From Treponema sp. UBA4328 (GTDB taxonomy: Bacteria > Spirochaetota > Spirochaetia > Treponematales > Treponemataceae): a stretch of DNA of 14,304 nt. Below, piece by piece: positions 1 through 8,005 of this stretch (the first letter of the stretch is position 1; each line of letters opens with the position of its first letter). The notes beneath the pieces are model-generated. The model did not search any database, had not been told where the DNA came from, and saw only the letters and a program-made list of their open reading frames with translations. Both the position numbers and the translations under genes were made by a program. Location: the NCBI GenBank assembly GCA_002394465.1, contig DGTU01000107.1, positions 1 to 14,304 on the forward strand, read 5' to 3'.

Positions 1-960
1 AAGGAAATAGACTTTGAACCGCACCTTAAGGACGTTACGATATTCTTCAGTGATATCCGCGGCTTTACGGCAATTTCTGACGGATTCAAGAACCGTTTCG
101 GAGATGAAAGTGCAGCAGAAATCATCAACTTCCTTAATGACTATATGAGCCGCATGGTAAGCTGTATTACAAAAACCGGCGGAACCGTAGATAAGTTCGA
201 AGGTGATGCAATCATGGCAGCCTGGGGTGTCCTGAGAAATGAAAGCCTCGACTGGGAAAACCTGCCGGATTCACCGGAAAAAGACCGCCTTCGTGAAGCA
301 CATGATGAGTATGTTGAGCAGGATGCCCTTAGTGCAATTACCTGCTGCGTTGCAATGCGCTGGTCACTGATGAAATACAACAAGGATGCCCTTGAGTTTA
401 CAAAGAAGCATGAGGGTGAACCTAAGGCACAGTACAAGCCGCACATAAAAATCGGTGCTGGTTTAAATACAGGCCGCGTAACCGTCGGATTCATGGGCTC
501 ATACGACAAGATGGAATTCACTTCGATCGGTGATGCCGTAAACTTTGCAAGCCGTACTGAAGCTTCGAACAAGCCGTGCGGAACGGACATACTTATTACG
601 CAGGATACTTATGACATCCTCAAGAAAAAATACATACGCTGTCCTGAAAACAATTACAGAATCCCGCAGGAATGCGAGGCTCAGGAAATTATCGTAGAAG
701 AAATCCCGGTTGATTTTGAAGTAAAGGGAAAAGGAAAACAGCACTTCTTTGGTGTAGTAAACATGCCGCGCTTTAACATAGATGAATTCTTTGGCGATGA
801 CCCGCTGTATGAAAGTGATGAAGAATGCGCACGTTTTGTCGGAGAGAGAGGACCAGTTAACCTTAAGCAGCTGAGGCGCCTTCTTGGCATAGAAGAGCCG
901 GATTTCGGCAAGGTAAACCTTAATGAAGAAGAAAACAAAGTACAGCTCGCGTCTTCTTGA
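1..960 (+). CDS. Class III adenylate/guanylate cyclase, C-terminal part (5' end outside window)
   Basis: This is the catalytic domain of a class III nucleotide cyclase, most likely making cAMP from ATP. The frame is open from base 1, so the start and any N-terminal sensor or membrane part lie upstream; 319 residues are visible. Visible residue 18 is the first metal Asp in FFSDIRGFT. Lys65 and Asp69 lie in KFEGD, the purine-specifying Lys and second metal Asp. Thr174 (in EFTSIGD) is at the second purine-specifying position. Asn181 and Arg185 (VNFASR) are the transition-state pair. The Lys/Thr combination is that of CyaB1-type adenylyl cyclases, so ATP is the likelier substrate (family knowledge, not proof). 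A charged insertion of about 35 residues follows AAWG. The stop at 958-960 overlaps the next gene by 38 bp, which suggests translational coupling with the FecR-domain protein. Confidence 0.93.
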   Translation, partial: KEIDFEPHLKDVTIFFSDIRGFTAISDGFKNRFGDESAAEIINFLNDYMSRMVSCITKTGGTVDKFEGDAIMAAWGVLRNESLDWENLPDSPEKDRLREAHDEYVEQDALSAITCCVAMRWSLMKYNKDALEFTKKHEGEPKAQYKPHIKIGAGLNTGRVTVGFMGSYDKMEFTSIGDAVNFASRTEASNKPCGTDILITQDTYDILKKKYIRCPENNYRIPQECEAQEIIVEEIPVDFEVKGKGKQHFFGVVNMPRFNIDEFFGDDPLYESDEECARFVGERGPVNLKQLRRLLGIEEPDFGKVNLNEEENKVQLASS

Positions 961-3697
961 TTTTTTTGTCACTGCAGTACTGATTTCCATAGCGCTGACT
1001 TTCTCATGGTTTTTCTATCAGGATCTTAACAGGAGCGGTATGCGCACTGACAAGACGCCTGTTGCCACTATTAAATTCAAAAACAGGATTGCACAGAGAA
1101 AATACATTGATCGCGTCGTATGGGAAAGACTTTCAAAGACATCTCCTGTATATGACGGCGACATAATCCGTACCGAAGACCTTGCCCAGGCAGTAATTGA
1201 ATTTGATGATCACTCGTCGCTTGAACTGAACGAAAATACAATGCTTCAGATTTATTATTCTCCGGAAAAGGGACTCAGGATTGCGGTTGACGGAGGTCAG
1301 ATTGCACTTGAAGCCGGCGAAAACTCAAACGTTACCCTTACGCTTGATGACGGTTCAGTCGTAAACGTTGATTCCGGGGCAAGCGTAGCAGCAAAATCAA
1401 CTCCGGCCGGCGCACGTAACCTTGAAGTCAAGAGCGGAACTGCACAGATCCAGACGGAAGCGGGTACAGTACAGGCACTTGAAAGCGGACAGTCCGTAAG
1501 CGTTCAGGAAAACGGTGAAATCGTCAAAAATCCTGTTACCGTAACGTCCATACCGAATGACCTTAAGATACTCAGCACTGAAGCCGGTGAAGTACCTGTA
1601 AAACTTGAATGGAACAAAGATTCCTCTGCCGGAACCGTAAGGCTTCAGACTTCGAAGACAAAAAATTTCAGCGTAATTGAAGAAGAAAAAGTCGTTACCG
1701 GTACGTCGGAAGAAATCCATGTTCCTGACGGAAAAATATACTGGCGAATTTTTACGGATGATGACGTAGAAAGTGCCGCAACAGGTAAGATTTCCGTTGA
1801 AGCCGTCGTTAAGGCCCGGAACATTTCTCCGGCTTCTTCTGCCGAATTCCGCTACAGGAATGCAAGGCCTTCAGTAAATTTCATGTGGCAGGGAAGCGAC
1901 AGCGCAGACTATTATTCGGTTGTAGTTTCTTCAACTCCGGACATGAACAGCGTTGTATTCCAGAAAGAGACGGAAGCAACTTCGCTCAGGACAGACAGCC
2001 TTGAAGAAGGAACGTACTGGTGGAAGGTAATGCCGTATTACAGCCTCAATTCAACGGGCTTTGCCGGCGAAAGTGAAATTACATCATTTACTGTAGTAAA
2101 AAATGAACAGATTGCACCTCCCCAGCTCTTTGTTCCGTCAGACAATGCAGAAATAACCTGGAAAACAAAACCGTCCGTTTCGTTCTCGTGGAAGTCAGAA
2201 ATTAAGGATGCTTCATATACGCTCTTAGTTTCAAGAAGCGGAAACTTTGACTCACCTGATGCTGAATATGAAGTATCTGATACAAGGCTTGCCGTTGACC
2301 TCGATTCTTCACAATTCCCGGATTCTTCGTATTACTGGAAGGTCATCCGCCATTCATCTGATGAAGATGACATTCACAAGGAATCAGACGTACGTTCATT
2401 CAAAATCGCAAAATATGTTCCGCAGGATAATAAACTTCTCTATCCTCCGCAGAATTTCAATACTGAAAAATCAAAGCTTGTTTCCCTTGAGTTTATGTGG
2501 AAACTTTCTGATGACTATAAGGATGCCTTGTCCGTAATTCAGTTCTCAGACAGCGCAGACTTTAAGGATATTGCCCTTGAACGTGAAACTGACCGTCAGG
2601 GCATGGTCGGCATAAGCCTTAGGGAAGGCAGCTGGTGGTGGCGCGTCGGAGCTAAATCTGAAGACGGAAGTGAAAACTATACAGGGGCACGCAAAATCGT
2701 TGTCCTGAGGGAGCTTGAAAAACCGCGCATTAAATCACCGGAGTCTGATTCCCAGATTCTTTCATACAGCAGTTCTCCTGTAACTGTCGGCTGGGAATAT
2801 GTCCCGGGCGCTGATTACTATAATGTAAAGGTCCTTGATTCAAAGGGTAAGGTTGCTGCCCAGAGGGGTGACGTTACGCTTTCAGAAACACATTTCGTGC
2901 TTCCGCCTGACTCATATACCTGCAGGATACAGGCCGTCGCAAAGGAAACTTCAATATCACCGCTCAGGACAGGCGAGGTTTCTTCAGTTTCGTTTACTGT
3001 CCGTGAACTGGAAAATGTCGTACAGAATCTTCCTGAAGCAGGCAGCAGGATAAAAGGCCTCGATGCACTGAGAAAGCCTGTCGTGTTCAGTTGGAAAACC
3101 GGAAAGGATAGACCTGAATCTTACGAGCTTGTACTCAAAAAACGCCAGAAAGACGGTTCATTCAAAATCGTTCAGAGGATTCCGTCTGCAAAGACGTCAG
3201 TTTCACTTGACCGCCTCACTGAAGGAACCTATTCATGGAAGGTTAAGGCAAGTACGGCTGCAGGAATCCCGCTTGATTCAACGGAAAGAAGCTTTACCGT
3301 TGATAAGGTACCCGAGCTTTCAAAGGCTGTCCTTACAGTTCCGTCCAGAAACTTTGTGATTAATGCAGATTACCTCAGAAAAAACCGCAAAATTACTTTC
3401 GAATGGAAAAAGGTTCCTGATGCAACTTCATATAATTTTGTCCTCTACAGAAAACAGAAGGACGGAACCCTCAGAACGGTTTATTCAAAGAAAAACCTGA
3501 CGAAAACTTCAGTCGTATTTGATGACCTTGCTTCCCTTGAACTCGGTGAATTCTCATGGAGCGTTACGGCCTTTGTATATGCAAAGGACGGTTTTGAGGA
3601 GAGAAGGTCTAAGACGAGTTCGTCAGTATTTAAGATCAGCTTCGATGAACCTGGAAAAATTGAGGCAGTAAGGCCGGGGATAATGTACAGTGAATAA
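923..3697 (+). CDS. Membrane-anchored FecR-domain protein with seven Fn3-like repeats
   Basis: This 924-residue protein has a short basic N-terminus, one membrane segment (about residues 11-32), a FecR-like domain (about 46-200, with VYDGDIIRT and AQAVIEFDD) and then seven beta-sandwich repeats of about 100 residues. It should sit in the inner membrane with nearly all of its mass in the periplasm. The start lies inside the cyclase gene in another frame, with an AAGG ribosome site nine bases upstream; the next Met (residue 40) would delete the membrane segment, so the early start is preferred. Classical FecR proteins pair with a FecI sigma factor and a TonB receptor; neither is visible here, and the N-terminus before the membrane is too short for a sigma-binding region. 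The function is unknown. The 38-bp overlap with the cyclase and 8-bp overlap with the next gene point to one translationally coupled unit. From memory, Treponema pallidum has a comparable cyclase cluster (TP0485-TP0483); this could not be checked here. Confidence 0.88.
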   Translation: MKKKTKYSSRLLDFFVTAVLISIALTFSWFFYQDLNRSGMRTDKTPVATIKFKNRIAQRKYIDRVVWERLSKTSPVYDGDIIRTEDLAQAVIEFDDHSSLELNENTMLQIYYSPEKGLRIAVDGGQIALEAGENSNVTLTLDDGSVVNVDSGASVAAKSTPAGARNLEVKSGTAQIQTEAGTVQALESGQSVSVQENGEIVKNPVTVTSIPNDLKILSTEAGEVPVKLEWNKDSSAGTVRLQTSKTKNFSVIEEEKVVTGTSEEIHVPDGKIYWRIFTDDDVESAATGKISVEAVVKARNISPASSAEFRYRNARPSVNFMWQGSDSADYYSVVVSSTPDMNSVVFQKETEATSLRTDSLEEGTYWWKVMPYYSLNSTGFAGESEITSFTVVKNEQIAPPQLFVPSDNAEITWKTKPSVSFSWKSEIKDASYTLLVSRSGNFDSPDAEYEVSDTRLAVDLDSSQFPDSSYYWKVIRHSSDEDDIHKESDVRSFKIAKYVPQDNKLLYPPQNFNTEKSKLVSLEFMWKLSDDYKDALSVIQFSDSADFKDIALERETDRQGMVGISLREGSWWWRVGAKSEDGSENYTGARKIVVLRELEKPRIKSPESDSQILSYSSSPVTVGWEYVPGADYYNVKVLDSKGKVAAQRGDVTLSETHFVLPPDSYTCRIQAVAKETSISPLRTGEVSSVSFTVRELENVVQNLPEAGSRIKGLDALRKPVVFSWKTGKDRPESYELVLKKRQKDGSFKIVQRIPSAKTSVSLDRLTEGTYSWKVKASTAAGIPLDSTERSFTVDKVPELSKAVLTVPSRNFVINADYLRKNRKITFEWKKVPDATSYNFVLYRKQKDGTLRTVYSKKNLTKTSVVFDDLASLELGEFSWSVTAFVYAKDGFEERRSKTSSSVFKISFDEPGKIEAVRPGIMYSE
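1535..3640 (+). repeat. Seven tandem Fn3/Ig-like protein repeats in the FecR-domain protein
   Basis: Protein-level repeats of about 100 residues span residues ~205-906. Each has an early aromatic strand (LEW, FMW, FSW, FMW, VGW, FSW, FEW at about residues 228, 320, 421, 524, 622, 722 and 826) and a late W-rich strand (YWRI, YWWKV, YYWKV, WWWRV, YTCRI, YSWKV, FSWSV at about 273, 365, 470, 571, 665, 770 and 877). Most end in a SFTV-like strand before a Pro-containing linker. Spacing between late motifs is about 93-107 residues. The DNA has diverged, so this is old duplication rather than a recent tandem repeat. Confidence 0.8.
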
Positions 3698-5096
3698 AAA
3701 GAATCTTTTGAAGTCATGTATATGTTCTCTCTTTATGCTTCTGTCAGTTAATGCCTTTTCTCAGCAGAAATTTTCGCAGAAGCTTGAATGGAAGGGCGAC
3801 AGAAACGTACTTGAATATAAGGTTGAAATCCAGAATACCGGAACCGGAAAGTCGCAGTTCATTAAAACGGAAAAAAACTTTGTCAGCCTCTCGCTCGAAC
3901 CGGGAAAATACCGCTATAAGGTACAGGCCTATAACCTTCTCGGACAGAAATCAGTTGAATCTTCATGGATAAATTTTGAAGTCCTCAAGGCAGCTCAGCC
4001 TGTAATTGAAAAGCCCGTAAAGGAAGCAAGCATCGCAAAGGATTCTGAAAAACTTGAACTTGACGTCAGCGTAAATGACGTTTCGAAGGATTCGGTCGTT
4101 GAACTTGTTAACCAGAAAACCGGTGAAAAGATAAAGGGCGAACTTGTCCTCGATAAAAAGCCTGCTTCAAAATCAGAAGTCGCACAGGCAAAAAAGATTC
4201 AGTTTGATAAGGTTAAGGAAGGCGAGTGGAAGCTCAAGATTACGAATCCGAGCGGACTCAAAACTGAATCCGGTGACATAAAGATTACTGCAAAGGCTCC
4301 TGAGAAAAAGGAGCCTGAAAAGAAGAGTGAGCCGGTTCCTGAAAGAAAGCGTGAACCGCAGCCGCAGCCGGAACCTGTACCGGAACCACAACCTGAAGTT
4401 CCTGTAAAGGAAGCCGTTGCCGTTGTTCAGCCTGAAGTAAAGGAAGAAAAACCACTTCCGCCGGCAGAAGACGTTAAGGTGAAGCCGCAGGAGGAAGAGC
4501 CTCAGACAGCGGCAGAAGAAAAAGAAAATCAGGATGAAAATGAAAGCAAAGAAAAAAAATCCTCTGAAAAAAAGAAAAAGCGTGTTAAAATATTCAGCAT
4601 GGGAGTTGCTTCAGGACTTGTAACAAGCCCTTACGGAGGACTCGTTTCCTATACAGAAGATTATCTTATTCCATCGGTCGCGCTCAAAGCGGGTATACTT
4701 CCTGTGCGCGGGGATATCTGGAAATTCGGGCTTGAGGGCAGCGTTTCTTTCTGGCAGCTGGATGATTCAAACAGTTACTATGACCTTACCCTTACAATGG
4801 TTAAGCTTCAGGCAGATTTTATCGTAAGGCATAAACTTAAATTTGATTCACTGGACTTGAAGGCAAAACTCGGTTACGGAGTTTTTTACACGACAAAGGA
4901 TGTTTCTTATTCAGACACAAGCGTTACACAGCCGGATAATGAAACATTCGGTTCCAAGTATGTCAGTGCAGGAATTGCGCTTGCCTGGACTCCGATGAGG
5001 TTCTGTTACCTCGAGGCCGGAGTTGATGCAAGCTTTATGCTTGATGATTCAGCAATGCTTGCCATTCCGTATCTTGGTATGGGAGTGAGGTTCTAG
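3690..5096 (+). CDS. Secreted protein: Fn3-like domain, Pro/Glu/Lys linker, C-terminal outer-membrane barrel-like domain
   Basis: This 468-residue protein probably bridges the periplasm and outer membrane. It starts at GTG, eight bases before the stop of the FecR gene, with GGGGA nine bases upstream. Residues 1-24 form a signal peptide with likely cleavage after AFS and no lipobox. Residues ~30-100 are one more copy of the repeat seen in the FecR protein (LEW at 32, YRYKVQA at 74). A second beta-rich segment covers about 115-202. Residues ~203-298 are a Pro/Glu/Lys-rich, TonB-like linker (PEPVPEPQPE). Residues ~300-468 alternate polar and hydrophobic residues and end in GMGVRF, the terminal Phe typical of outer-membrane barrels. 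The barrel call is inference. By gene order it could correspond to T. pallidum Tp0483, reported as fibronectin-binding, but that rests on memory of the locus. Confidence 0.85.
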   Translation: MNKKNLLKSCICSLFMLLSVNAFSQQKFSQKLEWKGDRNVLEYKVEIQNTGTGKSQFIKTEKNFVSLSLEPGKYRYKVQAYNLLGQKSVESSWINFEVLKAAQPVIEKPVKEASIAKDSEKLELDVSVNDVSKDSVVELVNQKTGEKIKGELVLDKKPASKSEVAQAKKIQFDKVKEGEWKLKITNPSGLKTESGDIKITAKAPEKKEPEKKSEPVPERKREPQPQPEPVPEPQPEVPVKEAVAVVQPEVKEEKPLPPAEDVKVKPQEEEPQTAAEEKENQDENESKEKKSSEKKKKRVKIFSMGVASGLVTSPYGGLVSYTEDYLIPSVALKAGILPVRGDIWKFGLEGSVSFWQLDDSNSYYDLTLTMVKLQADFIVRHKLKFDSLDLKAKLGYGVFYTTKDVSYSDTSVTQPDNETFGSKYVSAGIALAWTPMRFCYLEAGVDASFMLDDSAMLAIPYLGMGVRF

Positions 5097-5118
5097 GATT
5101 TCAGGGAAATTAATTACG

Positions 5119-7734
5119 GTGAAGAAGAGTATTTTTTCATTAATTTATTTTATTTTTCCTCTCATGCTGTTTGTAAGTTCCTGCTCGGATTACAAGACAC
5201 TCAGCGATATGGATCCTCATATCCGTGAAGATCTTGATACGGAATACTTATTCTATATTGAAAAACCCGAGACATCAGCAACAGGTGACGTAAAATACGT
5301 AACAAGGAAATTCAGGACCGGAACAAGAATCACCGGCGACATGCTTAAAGAAATCATGAAAAAAGAAGGCTGTGTCCTAACCGGCTGGAGGTTCCTGCAT
5401 GACCTCGACGATCAGGGCAGGGTAACCGGACGCATTCCGAAAGACCTTAAGACCGACAACGAAGGCTATGTTACGGAGCTGATGGCAGAACGCGGCCGTT
5501 TTGTTTTCTATGCCGAGTGGCATGATCCTGTATATTATGACCTCGAGGTTGTCATTAATGCCACTGATCCGGACGGACGCCTGACATACAGGGTTATGGA
5601 AGGTGAAAAGATTCCTTCGGAGATAGTTGAAGAAGTCAACGAAAAGCTTGTAAGGACTCATTTTACGTTTACGGGCTGGTCTACTTATACTGGAGCCCCT
5701 TTCGACTGGTCAGATGTAATTACCGGGGATACCCTCGTTGTTGCAGGCTGGAAGGTCATTACAGATTACTATGTAGCTGAGGGCGGAAGTGACGATGCTC
5801 GGCTAGGTGAGGGTTCAAAGGATGAGCCTTATGCTACCGTAACCTGGGCTTCGATAGTAATCAATTCACTGGGAACTTTTGCCGGGGAGCGGGACTTTAC
5901 GATACATATCACGGGAACTATCACAGAAAATATAAATATGACAATTAACAATTCTTCCTTAAAGTCTATTACGATCGTCGGAGAGAGGGGACTTGATACA
6001 GATGGAATGCCTCAGGACGTCCTTCGCGGCGACGAAACATCTGGCAGCGTAATCGACTATAGCTCAGATAGCTCAGATTGTGACCTTATACTTAAAGATA
6101 TTCGCATTACGGGCGGAAACGCCAGCAATGGTGGCGGTATATATTTCAGATCAGCAAATGTTCTGGAGGTCGAGTCTGGAACATACATTGTAAGCAACAC
6201 TGCTGGCGGGGCTGGCGGCGGAATATATATTCCTTCCGGCTGGAACGGCAGCGTCAAGATGTCCGGCGGAACCATTGCTTCAAATACTTCTAGCGGTTAT
6301 GGAAGTGCCGTTTACATCGAAAGCGGAAGCTTCCAGATGACGGGCGGAAGCATAACCGGCAATGAATCAAGGGATGACGGATATGCCGTTTACTGTGAAT
6401 ACGGTACTTCTGTCGGCGGACTTAAAGAGTGCTCGATAGAATCCAACATTGGAGGCGGTATCCGCTTACCTGATACAACAAGCATTAATAAAAATGTTGT
6501 TATTAAGGATAACAACACTTCTGCTGGTACTCTGCTGAATATGTATATTCCGTCAGGTAAAAAACTGACATTAAAAGAAGCTTCAGGTTCTTCTGAGATT
6601 CATGTAACGACACAAGACAAGCCTTCTTCTGCAGGAGCTACCGTTACGTTTACAAGCGGATATTCAATCAATTCTCCGACATTACCGGGAGTAATCTTTA
6701 TAAGTGACGAAGATTACGGAGTTACCAGAGATGCAGACGGAGAAGCAGTACTGGCCGTAAGTTCAGGTTCATCTGCCACCGGAAATATCGCCTATTGTGA
6801 TTATAACTACATTGGTACTGACAGCGACGGTACGGAAAACAAGCCGTATAAAACACTCGATGATGCCCTCAGGAGTTTTACTGACACAGCAACAGACAAG
6901 AACGGCGATGAATACGTCAATACGGTCTATTTCCTCGATGACTTTGTGGTTACAGATGGAATCGGAACCGGTGGACAGGGGTCCGATGAATATGAGGTAT
7001 ATGCTAATCTCATCGGCTGTAAAGACGGTACTCCGGGAACTGCTATAACGATAACCGGTGATATTTCTACAGGAAACGTACTTTATATGCAGAATAAACA
7101 GAGATTTAAGATAACGAATATTAATTTTACTTCTCCAGCTGATAAGACTCTTAGTAACATTGACAGAAAAACTGGAACCTATTCTGCACTTTTTGTATCT
7201 GCAGGCTGTAGCCTTGAACTGAAGGATGTACAGATGACCGGCCTTAAGGCCAGGGGATGTTCTGCAATCCATGTTGACGGAGACTGTTATCTTGAAGATG
7301 TTACGATAGAAAGTAATTTAGTCATTACACCAACTAAGGATGATGGAAGTGCCGATACATGGGGATGTGCGATAAATGTCGGAAAGGGAACCTTGTCCCT
7401 TGCCGGAAAAATCAATATAAGCAATAACATCGCTTATACGGAGGCTTCTCCAGATGCTGTGAAGACCTGCAATATCTTCATCGGAACGTCTAATGGAACA
7501 TCTGAAACTACATATTTTAGCAAACTTAACATGAAAGAAGCCCTTGATGCAGGTTCACAGATAGGTGTTACCCTCTACAACGAGGGGGACGCAACAGGCG
7601 CGATAGTATTCACAGACGGCTATAAAAACTCCGATGAACCGTCCGCTTACTTTACAAGCGACGACACCGATTACGAGATAGTCAAGAGCGAAGGCAGCGG
7701 CACCACCGAAGCCGCAAAGCGGAAGAAGAACTAA
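5119..7734 (+). CDS. Large surface lipoprotein with Flg_new/InlB-like repeats and duplicated beta-helix
   Basis: This 871-residue exported lipoprotein has the lipobox VSSC with Cys22 as the lipidated residue. The GTG start has AGGGA about 11 bases upstream. Residues ~42-135 and ~138-212 resemble two InlB B-repeat/Flg_new modules (LTGW...FYAEWHD and FTGWSTY...VVAGWKV). Two related beta-helix modules follow at about 216-546 and 556-871. The first opens with YYVAEGGSDD...DEPYATV, the usual entry to DUF1565-like right-handed beta-helices, and has short Gly/Ser-rich rungs (GGGIYF, AGGGIYI, GSAVYI). Such proteins are common surface or adhesin-like proteins of host-associated treponemes; no enzyme active site is evident. 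It lies 22 bp after the preceding gene, so it may be the last gene of that operon, and it is followed by a terminator-like hairpin. The ligand is unknown. Confidence 0.85.
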   Translation: MKKSIFSLIYFIFPLMLFVSSCSDYKTLSDMDPHIREDLDTEYLFYIEKPETSATGDVKYVTRKFRTGTRITGDMLKEIMKKEGCVLTGWRFLHDLDDQGRVTGRIPKDLKTDNEGYVTELMAERGRFVFYAEWHDPVYYDLEVVINATDPDGRLTYRVMEGEKIPSEIVEEVNEKLVRTHFTFTGWSTYTGAPFDWSDVITGDTLVVAGWKVITDYYVAEGGSDDARLGEGSKDEPYATVTWASIVINSLGTFAGERDFTIHITGTITENINMTINNSSLKSITIVGERGLDTDGMPQDVLRGDETSGSVIDYSSDSSDCDLILKDIRITGGNASNGGGIYFRSANVLEVESGTYIVSNTAGGAGGGIYIPSGWNGSVKMSGGTIASNTSSGYGSAVYIESGSFQMTGGSITGNESRDDGYAVYCEYGTSVGGLKECSIESNIGGGIRLPDTTSINKNVVIKDNNTSAGTLLNMYIPSGKKLTLKEASGSSEIHVTTQDKPSSAGATVTFTSGYSINSPTLPGVIFISDEDYGVTRDADGEAVLAVSSGSSATGNIAYCDYNYIGTDSDGTENKPYKTLDDALRSFTDTATDKNGDEYVNTVYFLDDFVVTDGIGTGGQGSDEYEVYANLIGCKDGTPGTAITITGDISTGNVLYMQNKQRFKITNINFTSPADKTLSNIDRKTGTYSALFVSAGCSLELKDVQMTGLKARGCSAIHVDGDCYLEDVTIESNLVITPTKDDGSADTWGCAINVGKGTLSLAGKINISNNIAYTEASPDAVKTCNIFIGTSNGTSETTYFSKLNMKEALDAGSQIGVTLYNEGDATGAIVFTDGYKNSDEPSAYFTSDDTDYEIVKSEGSGTTEAAKRKKN
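5764..7731 (+). repeat. Tandem duplication of a beta-helix module inside the lipoprotein
   Basis: The modules at residues ~216-546 and ~556-871 share the opening (GSKDEPYATV versus GTENKPYKTL) and the closing region. The end pairs are LTLKEASGSSEIHVT with LNMKEALDAGSQIGVT, VTFTSGY with IVFTDGY, and ISDEDYGVTRDADGEA with TSDDTDYEIVKSEGSG. Conservation of both ends with divergent rungs between them suggests an old internal duplication. Confidence 0.7.
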
Positions 7735-7750
7735 ATTAAGACAAAATTAT

Positions 7751-7880
7751 TATCCCCCGCCCGGCAGAAATTGCGTCATCAGCAACATTAAATTAAAAAA
7801 AACAGCGCGATACGTGACCGGAAGCTGTTTTTTTTGATAAACATAATTTTTTTGACGCGATTTCTGGCGGGCGGGGGATA
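7751..7880. mobile_element. MITE-like 130-bp element with 28-bp inverted ends
   Basis: Bases 7751-7778 (beginning TATCCCCCGCCCG) and the reverse complement of 7853-7880 agree at 26 of 28 positions. Similarity stops at both outer edges. The flanks carry a 3-bp TAT on each side that might be a target duplication, though the context is AT-rich, so this is weak. No transposase frame is inside. A second perfect 12-bp inverted repeat is nested near the centre. The reading as a non-autonomous element is inference; a folded RNA or a compound bidirectional terminator are alternatives. Confidence 0.5.
7795..7835. terminator. Bidirectional intrinsic terminator-like hairpin after the lipoprotein gene
   Basis: A perfect 12-bp inverted repeat, AAAAAAAACAGC at 7795-7806 with GCTGTTTTTTTT at 7824-7835, has a 17-base loop. 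It yields a run of eight U on either strand. The GC part of the stem is only four pairs, so its strength is uncertain. It lies 60 bp past the lipoprotein stop and before the leuA promoter. Confidence 0.55.
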
Positions 7881-7882
7881 TA

Positions 7883-7911
7883 TTGACTATTTCACGCTAA
7901 AATTGCATACT
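7883..7911 (+). promoter_or_regulatory. Predicted promoter of the leu leader and leuA
   Basis: TTGACT (7883-7888, five of six to the -35 consensus) is followed by a 17-bp spacer and CATACT (7906-7911, four of six to the -10 consensus). The start predicted from this spacing is 7918, the A of the leader ATG. A second possible -10, TAAAAT at 7898-7903, has no fitting -35 and would start about eight bases earlier. The -35 begins two bases outside the right end of the inverted-repeat element. Confidence 0.6.
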
Positions 7912-7917
7912 TACCTC

Positions 7918-7965
7918 ATGAATAGCACACTTCTTCTACTATCTGACGTTCTCATTTCGGCCTGA
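7918..7965 (+). CDS. leuL: Leucine-rich leader peptide of leuA attenuator
   Basis: A 15-codon frame reads MNSTLLLLSDVLISA and stops at TGA. Four consecutive Leu codons (CTT CTT CTA CTA, 7930-7941) and a fifth Leu make one third of the peptide Leu, with Val and Ile also present, as expected for a sensor of charged Leu-tRNA. There is no Shine-Dalgarno sequence upstream, and the predicted transcript begins at or within about eight bases of the ATG, so translation would be leaderless or nearly so. Leaderless leader peptides are known for trpL in Sinorhizobium. The peptide probably has no function beyond controlling ribosome position. The short length alone would be unconvincing; its position between a promoter and a terminator directly ahead of leuA is what supports it. 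Confidence 0.75.
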   Translation: MNSTLLLLSDVLISA

Positions 7966-8005
7966 AGGTACTGCGGGTAGTGTGTATTGATTTTTAAAAT
8001 TACAG

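Noticed and set aside
499..990. 163-residue minus-strand frame across the cyclase end
   Set aside because: Antisense to conserved cyclase motifs and to the overlapping start of the FecR gene; composition looks like a shadow frame.
4296..4583. Proline/glutamate-rich stretch as a DNA tandem repeat
   Set aside because: The repetition is at amino-acid composition level; no regular nucleotide period holds across the stretch.
6769..7272. 167-residue minus-strand frame inside the lipoprotein gene
   Set aside because: No recognisable domain and antisense to a coherent beta-helix coding region.
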